A DNA stretch of 32,676 nt from Desulfosporosinus sp. (GCA_031292095.1 JARLHU010000141.1:1-32676); one strand, 5' to 3'. Positions 24,051-32,481 are shown, counted from the stretch's first letter. Notes: generated by a model not told the origin, from the sequence alone. Translations and numbers: made by a program.

Positions 24051-26603
24051 TCAGATGGTTTCTGTAGCTAGAAGGCGCTCACGTAAGTCAAAGAGATATT
24101 GCAGGGCTTGACGCGCAGTCATGTCTTCCAGCGATAGTTGCTCTATTTCGTGCAAAAGCGGGTGGATTTGTGGAACGTCAAAGAGCGAAAATTGAGTAAC
24201 CGGATTGGAAGGGCCAAGGACAGTGTGCACTGGCTCCGAAGCTTCTAATTCTAAAAGCAAGGCTTTGGCCCGTAGAAGCAATTCTTGAGGAAGACCCGCC
24301 AGGCGCGCTACTTGAATGCCATAACTGCGATCTGCTTTACCGAGCAATATTTTGTGCAAAAAAACGATGTCTTCTCCCCGTTCCTTGACCCCCACATGAA
24401 GATTAAATAGCCCAGGGAAATCGTCTTGTAGTTGCGTCAGTTCATGATAATGAGTAGCAAAAAGGGTTTTAGGGTTGAACTCGGGATGTTGAACTAAATG
24501 CTCCGCAACAGCCCAGGCGATGCTAAGTCCGTCATACGTCGCTGTTCCTCGTCCAATTTCATCTAAAATGATCAGACTGTTCCTGGTGGCATATTTTAAA
24601 ATATGGGCGACTTCTTGCATTTCAACCATAAAGGTACTTTGCCCGGCCGCTAAATCATCCGATGCACCAACCCGTGTAAAGATGCGGTCAATTTTAGCGA
24701 TAGTAGCCTGCTTAGCAGGTACAAATGATCCGATATGGGCCATCAGGACAATCAAGGCAACTTGACGCATGTAGGTTGATTTTCCTGCCATATTGGGACC
24801 GGTGATGAGCGCCAAATGGTGACTTTCTGACATATGCGTATCATTGGGAACGAATACCCCGGGCTCAAGCATTTGTTCGACAACCGGATGACGACCATCA
24901 GTAATAAGAATTTCACCGTTCTGTATAATTCGGGGACGAACATAGTGATTCCGAACAGCAACTTCTGCCAAACTGACAAAAACATCAATTTCCGCTAAGA
25001 CTTGGGCTATGTGCAAGATAACTTTGGTATAAGTTCGAACGTCTTCTCGAAGGGCTAAAAGCAGTTCATACTCTAAGTCTTTGAGTTTCTCTTCAGCTCC
25101 CATTATCTTTTGTTCGTATTCTTTAAGCTCAGGCGTGATAAAGCGTTCAGCATTGGACAAGGTCTGCTTACGTTGATAGTCAGTCGGAACAAGATGGGCA
25201 TTAGCATGGGTAATCTCAATATAATAACCAAAAACTTTATTATACGCTATCTTCAAGGAACGAATCCCGGACCGCTCACGTTCATTATTCTCCAACCGAG
25301 CAACCCATTCTTTGCCACCAGTCGAAATGGATCGCAATTCGTCCACTTCTTGGGAATAACCGGTTTTTATGATATTACCGTCTCGCAGGGAGATGGGGGG
25401 ATCGGGATTAAGCGCACTTTGCAGTTTCAAGGCAAGTGGGTCGAGACCTTCAAAATGAGGGGCGTTGATTTTAAGAGTTTCGGCAGAGCTAGACGTAAGG
25501 AGTGTTCGAATTTCAGGAAGAAGGGCCAAGGTTTGCGCCAAAGATAATAAGTCTTTCGCATTGGCAGTTCCATAAGAAACTTTCCCCATCAAACGTTCAA
25601 GATCATACACCTCAGAAAGAAGCCTAAATAAGTCTTTGCGGAGAAATGAATCCGAAGTCAGCTCTTCAACAGCGTTAAGGCGTCGTTCAATTTCAGCTTG
25701 CGACAGCAAGGGCTTATCAATCCAATGCTTTAAAAGCCTCCCTCCAAAAGCGGTTTGTGTTACATCGAGAACGGAGAGCAACGTTCCTTTTTTCCCTTGA
25801 CTGCGAAGGGATTCCGTCAGTTCTAGGTTGCGACGGGTCCACTGGTCGAGAAACATCCAGTGCTCGGAACGGAACGTTTTTATCTCGATAATATGCGTTG
25901 GCACAACGCCCGGCATCGTTTCTAGTAAGTAGGTCCATAAAGCCGTGGCAGCTTGGGTCGCCACGGGGAATTCTTGAAACAAATCCAACTGGCCAAGAAA
26001 TCGCTCCCGCAACTCCTGACCGCAAAACGTTTTTCGTTCTCGTACGCTACAGTAATAATTAACCCAAGGCTTAGGTTTTTTCATAAGTTCCGGGGGCAGT
26101 AAGAGTTCGGCCGGGTTAATCCGGGACAGTTCGGCGAGAAGAACTTCGAGTTCCGGGGTTTGAAAAATCGTAAATTCACCCGTGGATAAATCGAGAAAAG
26201 CAAGTCCCCAAAGTTCATCATGATACACACTGGCTAAGTAATGATTAGTACGTTCAGAGACGGACTCCGTCAGAGTGCCTGGAGAAACAATCCGGATAAT
26301 ATCACGCTTGACAATTCCTTTAGCAGTTTTAGCGTCTTCCACTTGTTCGCAAATGGCAACTTTATGGCCGGCCTTGACAAGCTTTGACAAATAATTATCT
26401 AAAGCATGATAAGGGACGCCACACATGGCGATGCGATTCCCTTCCCCTGCATCTCGCCCAGTTAAGGCTATTTGCAAAATGGGGGCAGCTAATTCTGCAT
26501 CTTCCCCAAACATTTCATAAAAATCACCTAGTCGGTAAAAAAGAATTGCATCAGGTGCTTTCGCTTTAATACCTCGATATTGAAGCATCATCGGGGTGCT
26601 CAT
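24051..26603 (-). CDS. mutS: DNA mismatch repair protein MutS
   Basis: MutS detects mismatches and small loops in DNA. The 850-residue protein has the mismatch-wedging FYE motif at 28-30 (GDFYEMF), the connector and lever domains, Walker A GPNMAGKST (602-610), Walker B IILDEIGRGTATYDG and the ABC-type signature loop with GASDDLAAGQSTFMVEM. The C-terminus holds a QFSLFD stretch like the beta-clamp-binding motif of Firmicute MutS. The ATG follows GGGAG by 10 nt. It heads the run mutS-hydantoinase-deacetylase-mutL. Confidence 0.97.
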   Translation of the reverse strand: MSTPMMLQYRGIKAKAPDAILFYRLGDFYEMFGEDAELAAPILQIALTGRDAGEGNRIAMCGVPYHALDNYLSKLVKAGHKVAICEQVEDAKTAKGIVKRDIIRIVSPGTLTESVSERTNHYLASVYHDELWGLAFLDLSTGEFTIFQTPELEVLLAELSRINPAELLLPPELMKKPKPWVNYYCSVRERKTFCGQELRERFLGQLDLFQEFPVATQAATALWTYLLETMPGVVPTHIIEIKTFRSEHWMFLDQWTRRNLELTESLRSQGKKGTLLSVLDVTQTAFGGRLLKHWIDKPLLSQAEIERRLNAVEELTSDSFLRKDLFRLLSEVYDLERLMGKVSYGTANAKDLLSLAQTLALLPEIRTLLTSSSAETLKINAPHFEGLDPLALKLQSALNPDPPISLRDGNIIKTGYSQEVDELRSISTGGKEWVARLENNERERSGIRSLKIAYNKVFGYYIEITHANAHLVPTDYQRKQTLSNAERFITPELKEYEQKIMGAEEKLKDLEYELLLALREDVRTYTKVILHIAQVLAEIDVFVSLAEVAVRNHYVRPRIIQNGEILITDGRHPVVEQMLEPGVFVPNDTHMSESHHLALITGPNMAGKSTYMRQVALIVLMAHIGSFVPAKQATIAKIDRIFTRVGASDDLAAGQSTFMVEMQEVAHILKYATRNSLIILDEIGRGTATYDGLSIAWAVAEHLVQHPEFNPKTLFATHYHELTQLQDDFPGLFNLHVGVKERGEDIVFLHKILLGKADRSYGIQVARLAGLPQELLLRAKALLLELEASEPVHTVLGPSNPVTQFSLFDVPQIHPLLHEIEQLSLEDMTARQALQYLFDLRERLLATETI

Positions 26604-26663
26604 ACCTTGTAGTCTCCCTTTAACAAATTAGTTCAAACCAAGTTTTCTTCTACCAGTCAGGAT

Positions 26664-26693
26664 AGTAGGGGCAATTCATGAATTGCCCCTACT
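26664..26693. repeat. Perfect 30-bp palindrome (REP-like)
   Basis: The half-site AGTAGGGGCAATTCA is followed directly by its exact reverse complement. It lies in the mutS upstream gap. A degenerate copy with CATGAATTGCCCC occurs at 8578-8590, and related GGGGCAC-type palindromes at 18898 and 18956. It could form a cruciform or a long RNA hairpin. Confidence 0.75.
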
Positions 26694-26716
26694 GGCAGGT
26701 TTTCTATAAATCCTAA

Positions 26717-26748
26717 AAGGGAAGAGCTACAGATTTAGCCCTTCCCTT
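26717..26748. terminator. Terminator after the ricA-like gene
   Basis: AAGGGAAGAGCT and AGCCCTTCCCTT pair (with one mismatch or wobble) around an 8-nt loop; TTTTAGG follows on the minus strand and CTTT on the plus strand. A second inverted repeat, AGAAAGTATA/TATACTTTCT (26761-26799), lies between it and the gene. Confidence 0.65.
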
Positions 26749-26815
26749 CTTTACACTATCAGAAAGTATAATTTTATTGGGGTTTTCTTTATACTTTCTT
26801 GTACTTCGTCTAAGG

Positions 26816-27244
26816 TTAGCGAGCTCCGCAACCGCAGCCTCCGCTACCACATCCACCAGTATCACACCCGCCGCTTTCACAACCATCGTCCCCACAGGAA
26901 CAACCGTCTGAAGAGCTGGCAATAGCTCCGGCTAGAATGGAATTGACACTATCCAACATTTCTGTGAAATTATCTTGCGCACTCATATAAGCGGCAATAG
27001 CAGCATTCGCCTCTACTTTGGATTCGATCTCATCAACCAGATTTTTATCGGCTTCAGAAGGCTCACTACCATCTTGTTGACTCTTCATAAACCGTTCTTG
27101 AGCTTTCTGTAGTTCTGCAATTAATTGTTGGGCTGACCCGTCAGCCGCCATCGCATCTTCCGCGCTACGTAGTTCGGCAAGCTCCGTGCTTCGGGCAATG
27201 GCATCCGCCAAAAACCCAGCTTTTTCAGTAATTTCATTTGTCAT
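26816..27244 (-). CDS. YmcA/YlbF-family protein (RicA-like) with cysteine-rich tail
   Basis: The ATG at 27244 has GGAGG 8 nt upstream; earlier GTG and TTG codons in frame overlap the ribosome site. The 142-residue protein has the helical Com_YlbF domain (about residues 5-112; QQLIAELQKAQERF, VEANAAIAAYMSAQDNF). In B. subtilis YmcA (RicA), YlbF and YaaT form a complex with iron-sulfur clusters that affects RNA processing and development. The last 28 residues are almost only Cys, Gly, Ser and Asp, with seven cysteines (CSCGDDGCESGGC, then GGCGSGGCGC), suited to a cluster or metal. The position next to miaB, as for ymcA in B. subtilis, supports RicA. Confidence 0.85.
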   Translation of the reverse strand: MTNEITEKAGFLADAIARSTELAELRSAEDAMAADGSAQQLIAELQKAQERFMKSQQDGSEPSEADKNLVDEIESKVEANAAIAAYMSAQDNFTEMLDSVNSILAGAIASSSDGCSCGDDGCESGGCDTGGCGSGGCGCGAR

Positions 27245-27318
27245 TATCAACACCTCCAGATATTACATTCTACATAAAACTCTTAATTCCTGCCTCAAAT
27301 TCAAACTTAAAGGATTCT

Positions 27319-28647
27319 TTAAGATCTTTCAATATCTCCAACTAAGGTCCACGAGCCTGCTTCAGTGATCCGTACGTTCACCAAAGACCCAATAATCTCC
27401 GGATTTCCACTAAAAGCGACAAGTTCATTTCCACGGGTTCGTCCGGCTAAACGCTGAGCATTCGTTTTGCTGGGGCCTTCAACAAGAACTTCATACACTT
27501 TCCCGATCATATGTTGCCGCCATTTCAGGCTTTCTTGGTTTTGCACACTCATCAATCTCTGTAACCGTCGTTTCTTAGTGTCTAGAGGAATCTGGTCTTC
27601 CATAATGGCGGCAAGCGTTCCTGAACGTTTAGAATACATAAAGGTGAAGGCCTGACTGTAATGGACAGATTCCATCATAGCGAGGGTTTGTTCAAACTCT
27701 TCTTCCGATTCCCCAGGAAAACCGACAATAATATCCGTAGTCAAACTTGCCTGTGGAAGAAGTTCACGAATTTTTTGAACTCGACTTAAATAGTATTCCC
27801 TTGTGTATTTCCGATTCATACGTTGTAAAATAATATTACTGCCTGATTGAATCGGGAGATGAAAGTGCTCACAAAGTTTCTCTCCCTCAGCAACTGTTAC
27901 AATCAACTTATCTGATAAATCCTTGGGATGAGAAGTGATATAACGTATCCGTAAAAGGAGCGGAATTTGATCCACCTTATGAAGTAAATCCGCAAAGTCA
28001 TAGGCGGGTGAAAACTCCTTACCGTAGGAATTTACATTCTGTCCTAATAACGTGACTTCGCGGCAGCCACTGGCAACAAGGTACTGGATTTCTTGAATAA
28101 TTTCTTCGGGGTTACGGCTCCGTTCCCTACCTCGTACATGTGGGACAATGCAATAGGAGCAGAAATTATCACAACCATACATGATATTAACATTTGCGTG
28201 CAGTTTACCTTTCTCTGCGCGCGGAGTAGATTCTAGCGTCAATTTAGGTTCTTGCCAAACTTCTGCCACTTTTCCTCCCTGTTCCGCTCGCTGCAACAGA
28301 ACAGAGAAATCGTGTAAATTATGAGTTCCGGCCCAGATGTCTACATGGGGTGCTCGTTTTTGCAACCGTTCTAAAGCGCCCGGTTGTTGAACCATACAGC
28401 CACTAATGGCAATCTTCAAATTAGGGTTTCTTTCCTTAAGCTTCTTAAGTTCACCGATTTTCCCGAGTATTTTATTTTCTGCACTTTCTCTTACGCAACA
28501 GGTATTAACAACCACTAAATCTGCGGTTTCAAGTTCATCTGAACTGGTATAACCAGCCTGTCTGGTGATCTCTGTCAATGTTTCGGCATCACGTTCCGAC
28601 ATCTGACAACCATAGACTAGGGTTACAACCTTTTTACCCTTCTCCAA
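27319..28647 (-). CDS. miaB: tRNA-i6A37 methylthiotransferase MiaB
   Basis: MiaB is a radical-SAM enzyme that turns i6A37 into ms2i6A37, acting on the product of MiaA. The start is TTG 28647 with AGGAG 10 nt upstream. The 442 residues hold the N-terminal UPF0004 domain with cluster cysteines C14 (YGCQMS), C50 (VNTCCVRE) and C84 (SGCMVQ). The radical-SAM motif C159-x3-C163-x2-C166 (GCDNFCSYCIVP) follows, with a C-terminal TRAM domain (VLVEGPSKTNAQRLAGRTRGN). It is followed after 74 nt by the ricA-like gene. Confidence 0.96.
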   Translation of the reverse strand: MEKGKKVVTLVYGCQMSERDAETLTEITRQAGYTSSDELETADLVVVNTCCVRESAENKILGKIGELKKLKERNPNLKIAISGCMVQQPGALERLQKRAPHVDIWAGTHNLHDFSVLLQRAEQGGKVAEVWQEPKLTLESTPRAEKGKLHANVNIMYGCDNFCSYCIVPHVRGRERSRNPEEIIQEIQYLVASGCREVTLLGQNVNSYGKEFSPAYDFADLLHKVDQIPLLLRIRYITSHPKDLSDKLIVTVAEGEKLCEHFHLPIQSGSNIILQRMNRKYTREYYLSRVQKIRELLPQASLTTDIIVGFPGESEEEFEQTLAMMESVHYSQAFTFMYSKRSGTLAAIMEDQIPLDTKKRRLQRLMSVQNQESLKWRQHMIGKVYEVLVEGPSKTNAQRLAGRTRGNELVAFSGNPEIIGSLVNVRITEAGSWTLVGDIERS

Positions 28648-28691
28648 GAAATGTCAACTCCTAAAATGTCTCCTTAGTTCTTTATGAACTC

Positions 28692-28720
28692 ATTATAAGA
28701 TAAACAACGTTGAAAAGCCA
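28692..28720 (-). promoter_or_regulatory. Candidate sigma-A promoter of miaB
   Basis: On the minus strand a perfect TATAAT (28697-28692) is preceded by TGGCTT at 17 nt. It lies about 45 nt upstream of the TTG start of miaB. Confidence 0.5.
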
Positions 28721-28737
28721 AATGACAGCCTGTCTAT

Positions 28738-29787
28738 TTAGAGATTGCGGAAAACTCCGGCCTTTCGTAACGCTTGATAGGCGATAAGAATAAAGGGGCC
28801 TAAGATCAACCCGATTACCCCAGTGGATGCCAAGCCGATATACATGCTCATGAGAACGAAAAGCGGGTCGAGTCCTACGTTGTCACCAAGAATCTTCGGC
28901 TCAATAATATGTCTCATAATCGTAATAAAAGTCGTCAATAGTAAGAGCTCGATGGCCAGCAAGCTATGTCCACTGATAAAGGCTAATATCGACCAAGGTA
29001 GAAGAATGATACCTACCCCCAGCACTGGCAGTATGCCAAAAATCCCCGTTATAGTTCCAATGACAATCGCATATTTGGCATGAATCATTATTAACCCGGC
29101 GATCGAAAAAAACATTGTAATCAGGAAAACAATAAATTCTGCCCGGATAAACCCCGCAAAGGCGCGGGAAAAGTCTTGTCCTAATTCACTAAGATGCTCA
29201 CGCCATTCTAAGGGAAAGATCTGCAAGAAGTCCCTAAGATAGCGCTTCGAGTTGCTGGACATAAAAAAAGTCGCAACGACGGCAATGACAATCACAATCA
29301 CGACTTCTGGAATTTTGGCCGCGAACGATAATATATAGGCTAAATCCGCAGGAATAGTGTTAGTGAAGCCTTTGACTGTATTGTTGATAGTGTCTATATT
29401 ATTTCCGGGTAGTTTTAAGTAATAAATTTCTACTTTGGCCAGCCAATGAGCAAAAAAGTGTTGTAACATCTCGTTATAAACGGGCCAGTGAATGTAGATA
29501 TCCTGAATTTCTCGAATCAGTCGTATAACAACGAGAACAATTATAACCCCTAAACCGCCGATTTCAACCAACATTGCGGTTAAAACAGCAACTCGTTGGG
29601 GGAGATGAACTTTACGAACAAGAAAATTTCTCAAGGGATTGATCGTTGCTGTCATGATAAACGCGAGGATAAAGGGCAAGAACAAATAGATAAAGTGACC
29701 GAGCAGGAAAATGAGGCCACCGACCACAACCCAAAAAGAAATGAACTTTAGGCTACGATTTAAGAATGTCTTCGTTATGTGATTCAC
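28738..29787 (-). CDS. YtvI/AI-2E-family integral membrane protein
   Basis: The 349-residue protein starts at GTG 29787, which overlaps the preceding stop codon (GTGA), with GGGAG 8 nt upstream. It has about seven or eight hydrophobic segments and the family pattern IMRHIIEPKILGDNVGLDPLF before the last spans. The large family includes AI-2 exporters, sodium/proton antiporters and sporulation membrane protein YtvI. Coupling to a DacF-like gene and the presence of other sporulation genes favour the YtvI type, but this is inference and the transported substrate is unknown. Confidence 0.85.
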   Translation of the reverse strand: MNHITKTFLNRSLKFISFWVVVGGLIFLLGHFIYLFLPFILAFIMTATINPLRNFLVRKVHLPQRVAVLTAMLVEIGGLGVIIVLVVIRLIREIQDIYIHWPVYNEMLQHFFAHWLAKVEIYYLKLPGNNIDTINNTVKGFTNTIPADLAYILSFAAKIPEVVIVIVIAVVATFFMSSNSKRYLRDFLQIFPLEWREHLSELGQDFSRAFAGFIRAEFIVFLITMFFSIAGLIMIHAKYAIVIGTITGIFGILPVLGVGIILLPWSILAFISGHSLLAIELLLLTTFITIMRHIIEPKILGDNVGLDPLFVLMSMYIGLASTGVIGLILGPFILIAYQALRKAGVFRNL

Positions 29788-31040
29788 GAGTTGGACTCCC
29801 TTCTTCTAGCAAGCCGTACTTGTCTTCGATAAAGACGATTTGCCTTTAATCTTAAGCCAAGGGTGAATGACATAGCGACTCCCAAGCAGAGCATTATTCC
29901 ACCAATCCAGAGCAGATAATTTAAAATACCGGTCTTTTTTTGTGTTTGTGGCTGAATCGTCTTGGCAGATTTTAATGGAAAAGTATCTAAGAGGGTGTTA
30001 CCATCCAGAACCTTGACCTGGGCAACCACCTGGCCCTCTTTTACTGAAACAAGTGGACTAGTAGACGTCGGCATAACTTGCAAATTCAGAGTCGAACTCT
30101 GATCGTCAAGTTTTTGAGTTATATAAATCGGGCGATCGAGAATTAAATTCACGGGTTCATTATCTACCGTAATCGTAGATAGTACCGCGCCGGAAGGCTT
30201 TAAGACAGTTTCTTTAAACTGAGTAAAACCATACTCAAACATATCCTGCATATCTGTGTAAATCTCGCGACCTGGAGATTTAAGGATCACGCCAATGAAT
30301 TGTCGGCCATCCTTAGTCACCGACGCCACAAGACAATTCTCGGCTGCAGCCGTATACCCAGTCTTAATGCCATCCACTGAGGAGTCTTTCCATAACAGTT
30401 TGTTTTCATTAACCATCAATGCCGGAAGATCTGGTTTTGATCTAGAAATGGCCTGTGATTTGGTACGAACATACTGAGCAAACAAGGGATTTTGATAAGC
30501 GACACGTGCAATAAGAGCAAGGTCATGCGCCGTTGTAACGTGCCCAGCCTGTGTTAAACCACTTGCATTGAGAAAATTGGTATGGGTAGCCCCTATTTCA
30601 AGGGCACGTTGATTCATCATAGTGACAAAATGGGGTAAATCACCACCAATATGTTCAGCAATTGTGACCGCGGCATCATTGGCAGAGTTCAAGAACATTG
30701 CATAGAGTAGGTCTTTTAATTGCATTTTTTCTCCGGGCATAAGGTAAATTTGTGTCCCATAAACAAGTTTATTATTAAGCATCGTAGAACTCACTGTGAC
30801 AGTGTCGTTCAAGTTTCCATTTTCAAGGGCTAAAAGTCCGGTCATAATTTTCGTGGTGCTGGCAGGTGCCAGTGGTTCATCGGGATTTTTAATAAAGAGG
30901 GTTTGGCCGGACTTTACATCGATCAAGTAGGCGGCTTCGCCGTGTACTTGGGGCAGTGATTCTATTGAGGCCGCATATCCTGTGGTTGTACCATTCAATA
31001 TTAAAATAATCGCAAGCAGAAAGGCAGATATGAATTTCAA
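29784..31040 (-). CDS. D-alanyl-D-alanine carboxypeptidase (DacF/PBP5-like)
   Basis: This penicillin-binding protein trims the last D-alanine of the peptidoglycan stem. The start is TTG 31040 with GGGGG 10 nt upstream. A signal peptide covers about residues 1-24. The three S11-family motifs are S61-T-T-K64, S119-A-N121 and K226-T-G228. A PBP5-like beta domain follows (about 275-365), then a C-terminal membrane span near residues 372-398 and a basic tail. DacF in B. subtilis acts in the forespore cortex; the coupling to a YtvI-like gene suggests a similar role, though vegetative DacA is possible. Confidence 0.92.
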   Translation of the reverse strand: MKFISAFLLAIILILNGTTTGYAASIESLPQVHGEAAYLIDVKSGQTLFIKNPDEPLAPASTTKIMTGLLALENGNLNDTVTVSSTMLNNKLVYGTQIYLMPGEKMQLKDLLYAMFLNSANDAAVTIAEHIGGDLPHFVTMMNQRALEIGATHTNFLNASGLTQAGHVTTAHDLALIARVAYQNPLFAQYVRTKSQAISRSKPDLPALMVNENKLLWKDSSVDGIKTGYTAAAENCLVASVTKDGRQFIGVILKSPGREIYTDMQDMFEYGFTQFKETVLKPSGAVLSTITVDNEPVNLILDRPIYITQKLDDQSSTLNLQVMPTSTSPLVSVKEGQVVAQVKVLDGNTLLDTFPLKSAKTIQPQTQKKTGILNYLLWIGGIMLCLGVAMSFTLGLRLKANRLYRRQVRLARRRESNS

Positions 31041-31140
31041 GCAAGTGTAACCCCCTATACCATTAGTGCTTTAAGCCTCATTATAACAAGCTGAAAGGGA
31101 AATTCCAAGCACTGACTGTTCAGGATATGCTATTTCTTGC

Positions 31141-31168
31141 TTTAGGCACATTCAAGCAACTAACCAAA
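31141..31168 (+). repeat. Half copy of the MITE-end repeat
   Basis: TTTAGGCACATTCAAGCAAC followed by TAACCAAA matches the left terminal repeat at 10400-10428 in the same orientation. The partner end is not seen nearby, so it is probably a remnant. Confidence 0.45.
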
Positions 31169-31182
31169 ATAATCAAAAAAAT

Positions 31183-31209
31183 AAATGCCCATCATTTCGA
31201 TGGACATTT
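31183..31209 (-). terminator. Terminator of the 42-residue gene
   Basis: AAATGCCCATC and GATGGACATTT pair with one mismatch around a 5-nt loop, and on the minus strand ATTTTTTTG follows. It lies 64 nt downstream of the small gene and before the dacF-like gene. Confidence 0.75.
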
Positions 31210-31272
31210 TGTCAATATATAAATCCTAGAAATGGCTGAACTATTAACATATTTTCCAGCATACATGGTGTA

Positions 31273-31401
31273 TTAAGACGCCACTTTTTGGATAATTGCA
31301 TGTTTGCCTAGTGCAGCAGTTGCCATCAGGGTCGAAAGTTCCTGCTTCTTTACGAGCCGATAATTAACTTCTTCGCCTTCGATCCAAGTTATTAGAAACA
31401 T
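31273..31401 (-). CDS. Small hypothetical protein (42 aa)
   Basis: An ATG at 31401 with AAGGG 5 nt upstream opens 42 codons ending at TAA. The product starts MFLITWIEGEEVNYRLVKKQ, and its second half (LSTLMATAALGKHAIIQKV) is amphipathic and helical. The gene has its own promoter with an overlapping perfect palindrome and its own terminator, which together support a real, regulated transcription unit. No family is recognised. Confidence 0.65.
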   Translation of the reverse strand: MFLITWIEGEEVNYRLVKKQELSTLMATAALGKHAIIQKVAS

Positions 31402-31419
31402 AAAATCCCTTCTCTCTTT

Positions 31420-31439
31420 GTATTATGTATACATAATAC
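31420..31439. promoter_or_regulatory. Perfect 20-bp palindrome, probable operator
   Basis: The half-site GTATTATGTA is followed directly by its reverse complement TACATAATAC. It covers the -10 region and predicted transcription start of the 42-residue gene, so a dimeric repressor bound here would block transcription. The regulator is not known. Confidence 0.65.
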
Positions 31440-31461
31440 CATAAGGCGTGAAGCAACACAA
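31433..31461 (-). promoter_or_regulatory. Sigma-A promoter of the 42-residue gene
   Basis: On the minus strand TTGTGT (31461-31456) and TATTAT (31438-31433) are exactly 17 nt apart, placing transcription start near 31426. The -10 lies within the palindrome. Upstream DNA (31462-31500) is AT-rich with GATATA/TATATC inverted repeats. Confidence 0.6.
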
Positions 31462-31520
31462 TAGATATATTGTAAAGTATATCTCTCCATAAATATATCG
31501 TATTGTCGAACGTAAGACTA

Positions 31521-31934
31521 TTAGTTCTTGGCGAGAATTGGTTGTAACTCCTGCCAGATTGCGTACTTCTTAACGTCTGCGGGACGACCGTCTTTGTTCA
31601 CAAACACGTGAACTGTTTTGCCTTCTGCCAAAAGGATTTCTTCACGGTAAACACGATAAGAAAAACTTGCTCCCCGCGCAGACATGTGATCTATTTCAGT
31701 AATAATAACCAGCTCATCATCATACCTAGCTGGTTTGCGGTAACGGCAACTGGCTTCGATGACGGCTAAACCTAAACCTTGTTTCTCAAATTGTGTATAC
31801 GGGAGATTTAATTCCCGAAAGAGTTCGGATCTACCCACTTCAAACCAGACAAGATAATTGGCATGATATACAATTCCCATCTGATCTGTTTCAGAATAGC
31901 GAACACGGAAACTTGTTTTTGAAGATAATTTCAT
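31521..31934 (-). CDS. YbgC/FadM-type acyl-CoA thioesterase (hotdog fold)
   Basis: The ATG at 31934 has GGAGGG 6 nt upstream; an upstream ATG in frame (32006) would add 24 residues of low-complexity sequence without a ribosome site. The 137-residue length fits the 4-hydroxybenzoyl-CoA thioesterase family. The active-site segment YSETDQMGIVYHANYLVWFE carries the catalytic aspartate and the family VYHANY motif. Such enzymes hydrolyse acyl-CoA thioesters in the cytoplasm; the substrate is not predictable here. It is monocistronic as far as can be seen. Confidence 0.88.
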   Translation of the reverse strand: MKLSSKTSFRVRYSETDQMGIVYHANYLVWFEVGRSELFRELNLPYTQFEKQGLGLAVIEASCRYRKPARYDDELVIITEIDHMSARGASFSYRVYREEILLAEGKTVHVFVNKDGRPADVKKYAIWQELQPILAKN

Positions 31935-32022
31935 AACAGTCCCTCCCCTGCACTGGTACTTTTCTCTTGATCTTGACATCAAACGCTGACAAGACGAATT
32001 TTTCATTAGTTAACAATTATGT

Positions 32023-32028
32023 TATAAT
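32023..32028 (+). promoter_or_regulatory. Candidate -10 element for the DUF896 gene
   Basis: A perfect TATAAT (TGTTATAATA context) lies 60 nt upstream of the GTG start. At 17 nt upstream there is only a weak -35, TTTTCA (32000-32005). Confidence 0.45.
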
Positions 32029-32087
32029 ATAAGGCAAAAAATGAATTAATACAATCTGGTAAAAGAGTTTGATGAAAGGGGAATCTT

Positions 32088-32285
32088 GTGTTGAGTACTT
32101 CACCCATTAATATAATTATTGAACGCATCAACGAACTGGCAAGAAAGAAAAAGTCCGATGGCCTAGAAGAATGGGAGCGCGATGAACAAGAGGCCTTGCG
32201 CCAAGAGTATTTGTCCTTCATTCGTGGACAAGTCCATGATGCCCTGAGCAAAGTTCAGATCACAGAGGATCCTCCCATACATTAA
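32088..32285 (+). CDS. DUF896/UPF0291 (YnzC-like) small protein
   Basis: The GTG start has AAGGGG about 6 nt upstream; the next codon, TTG, is an alternative. The 65 residues show the DUF896 pattern: IIIERINELARKKKSDGL, then EEWERDEQEALRQEYL and a helical RGQVHDALSKVQI. The N-terminal part forms a helical hairpin in B. subtilis YnzC. The function is unknown; ynzC lies near lexA in B. subtilis. It stands alone, divergent from the thioesterase gene, with its own terminator. Confidence 0.9.
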   Translation: MLSTSPINIIIERINELARKKKSDGLEEWERDEQEALRQEYLSFIRGQVHDALSKVQITEDPPIH

Positions 32286-32313
32286 ATCGTTAGTGAAGTG
32301 ATAATCCGATAGT

Positions 32314-32363
32314 AAAAGCGCTGTCTGTTCTTTCCCTTAATGGTCAGAACAGGCAGCACTTTT
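32314..32363. terminator. Terminator after the DUF896 gene
   Basis: AAAAGCGCTGTCTGTTCT and AGAACAGGCAGCACTTTT pair over 18 positions with one mismatch and one wobble, with T and A runs at the ends. It is 29 nt past the stop codon. Confidence 0.82.
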
Positions 32364-32481
32364 ACTGTCTTTCTCTTCTTTAAATTATTGTTCAACAGTA
32401 AAATATAACCTAAAATCCCGCATTTTTTTATACCTACAAGGAAAAACACAGTAAATACGCCTTGGGGAATTCTGAACGGGG

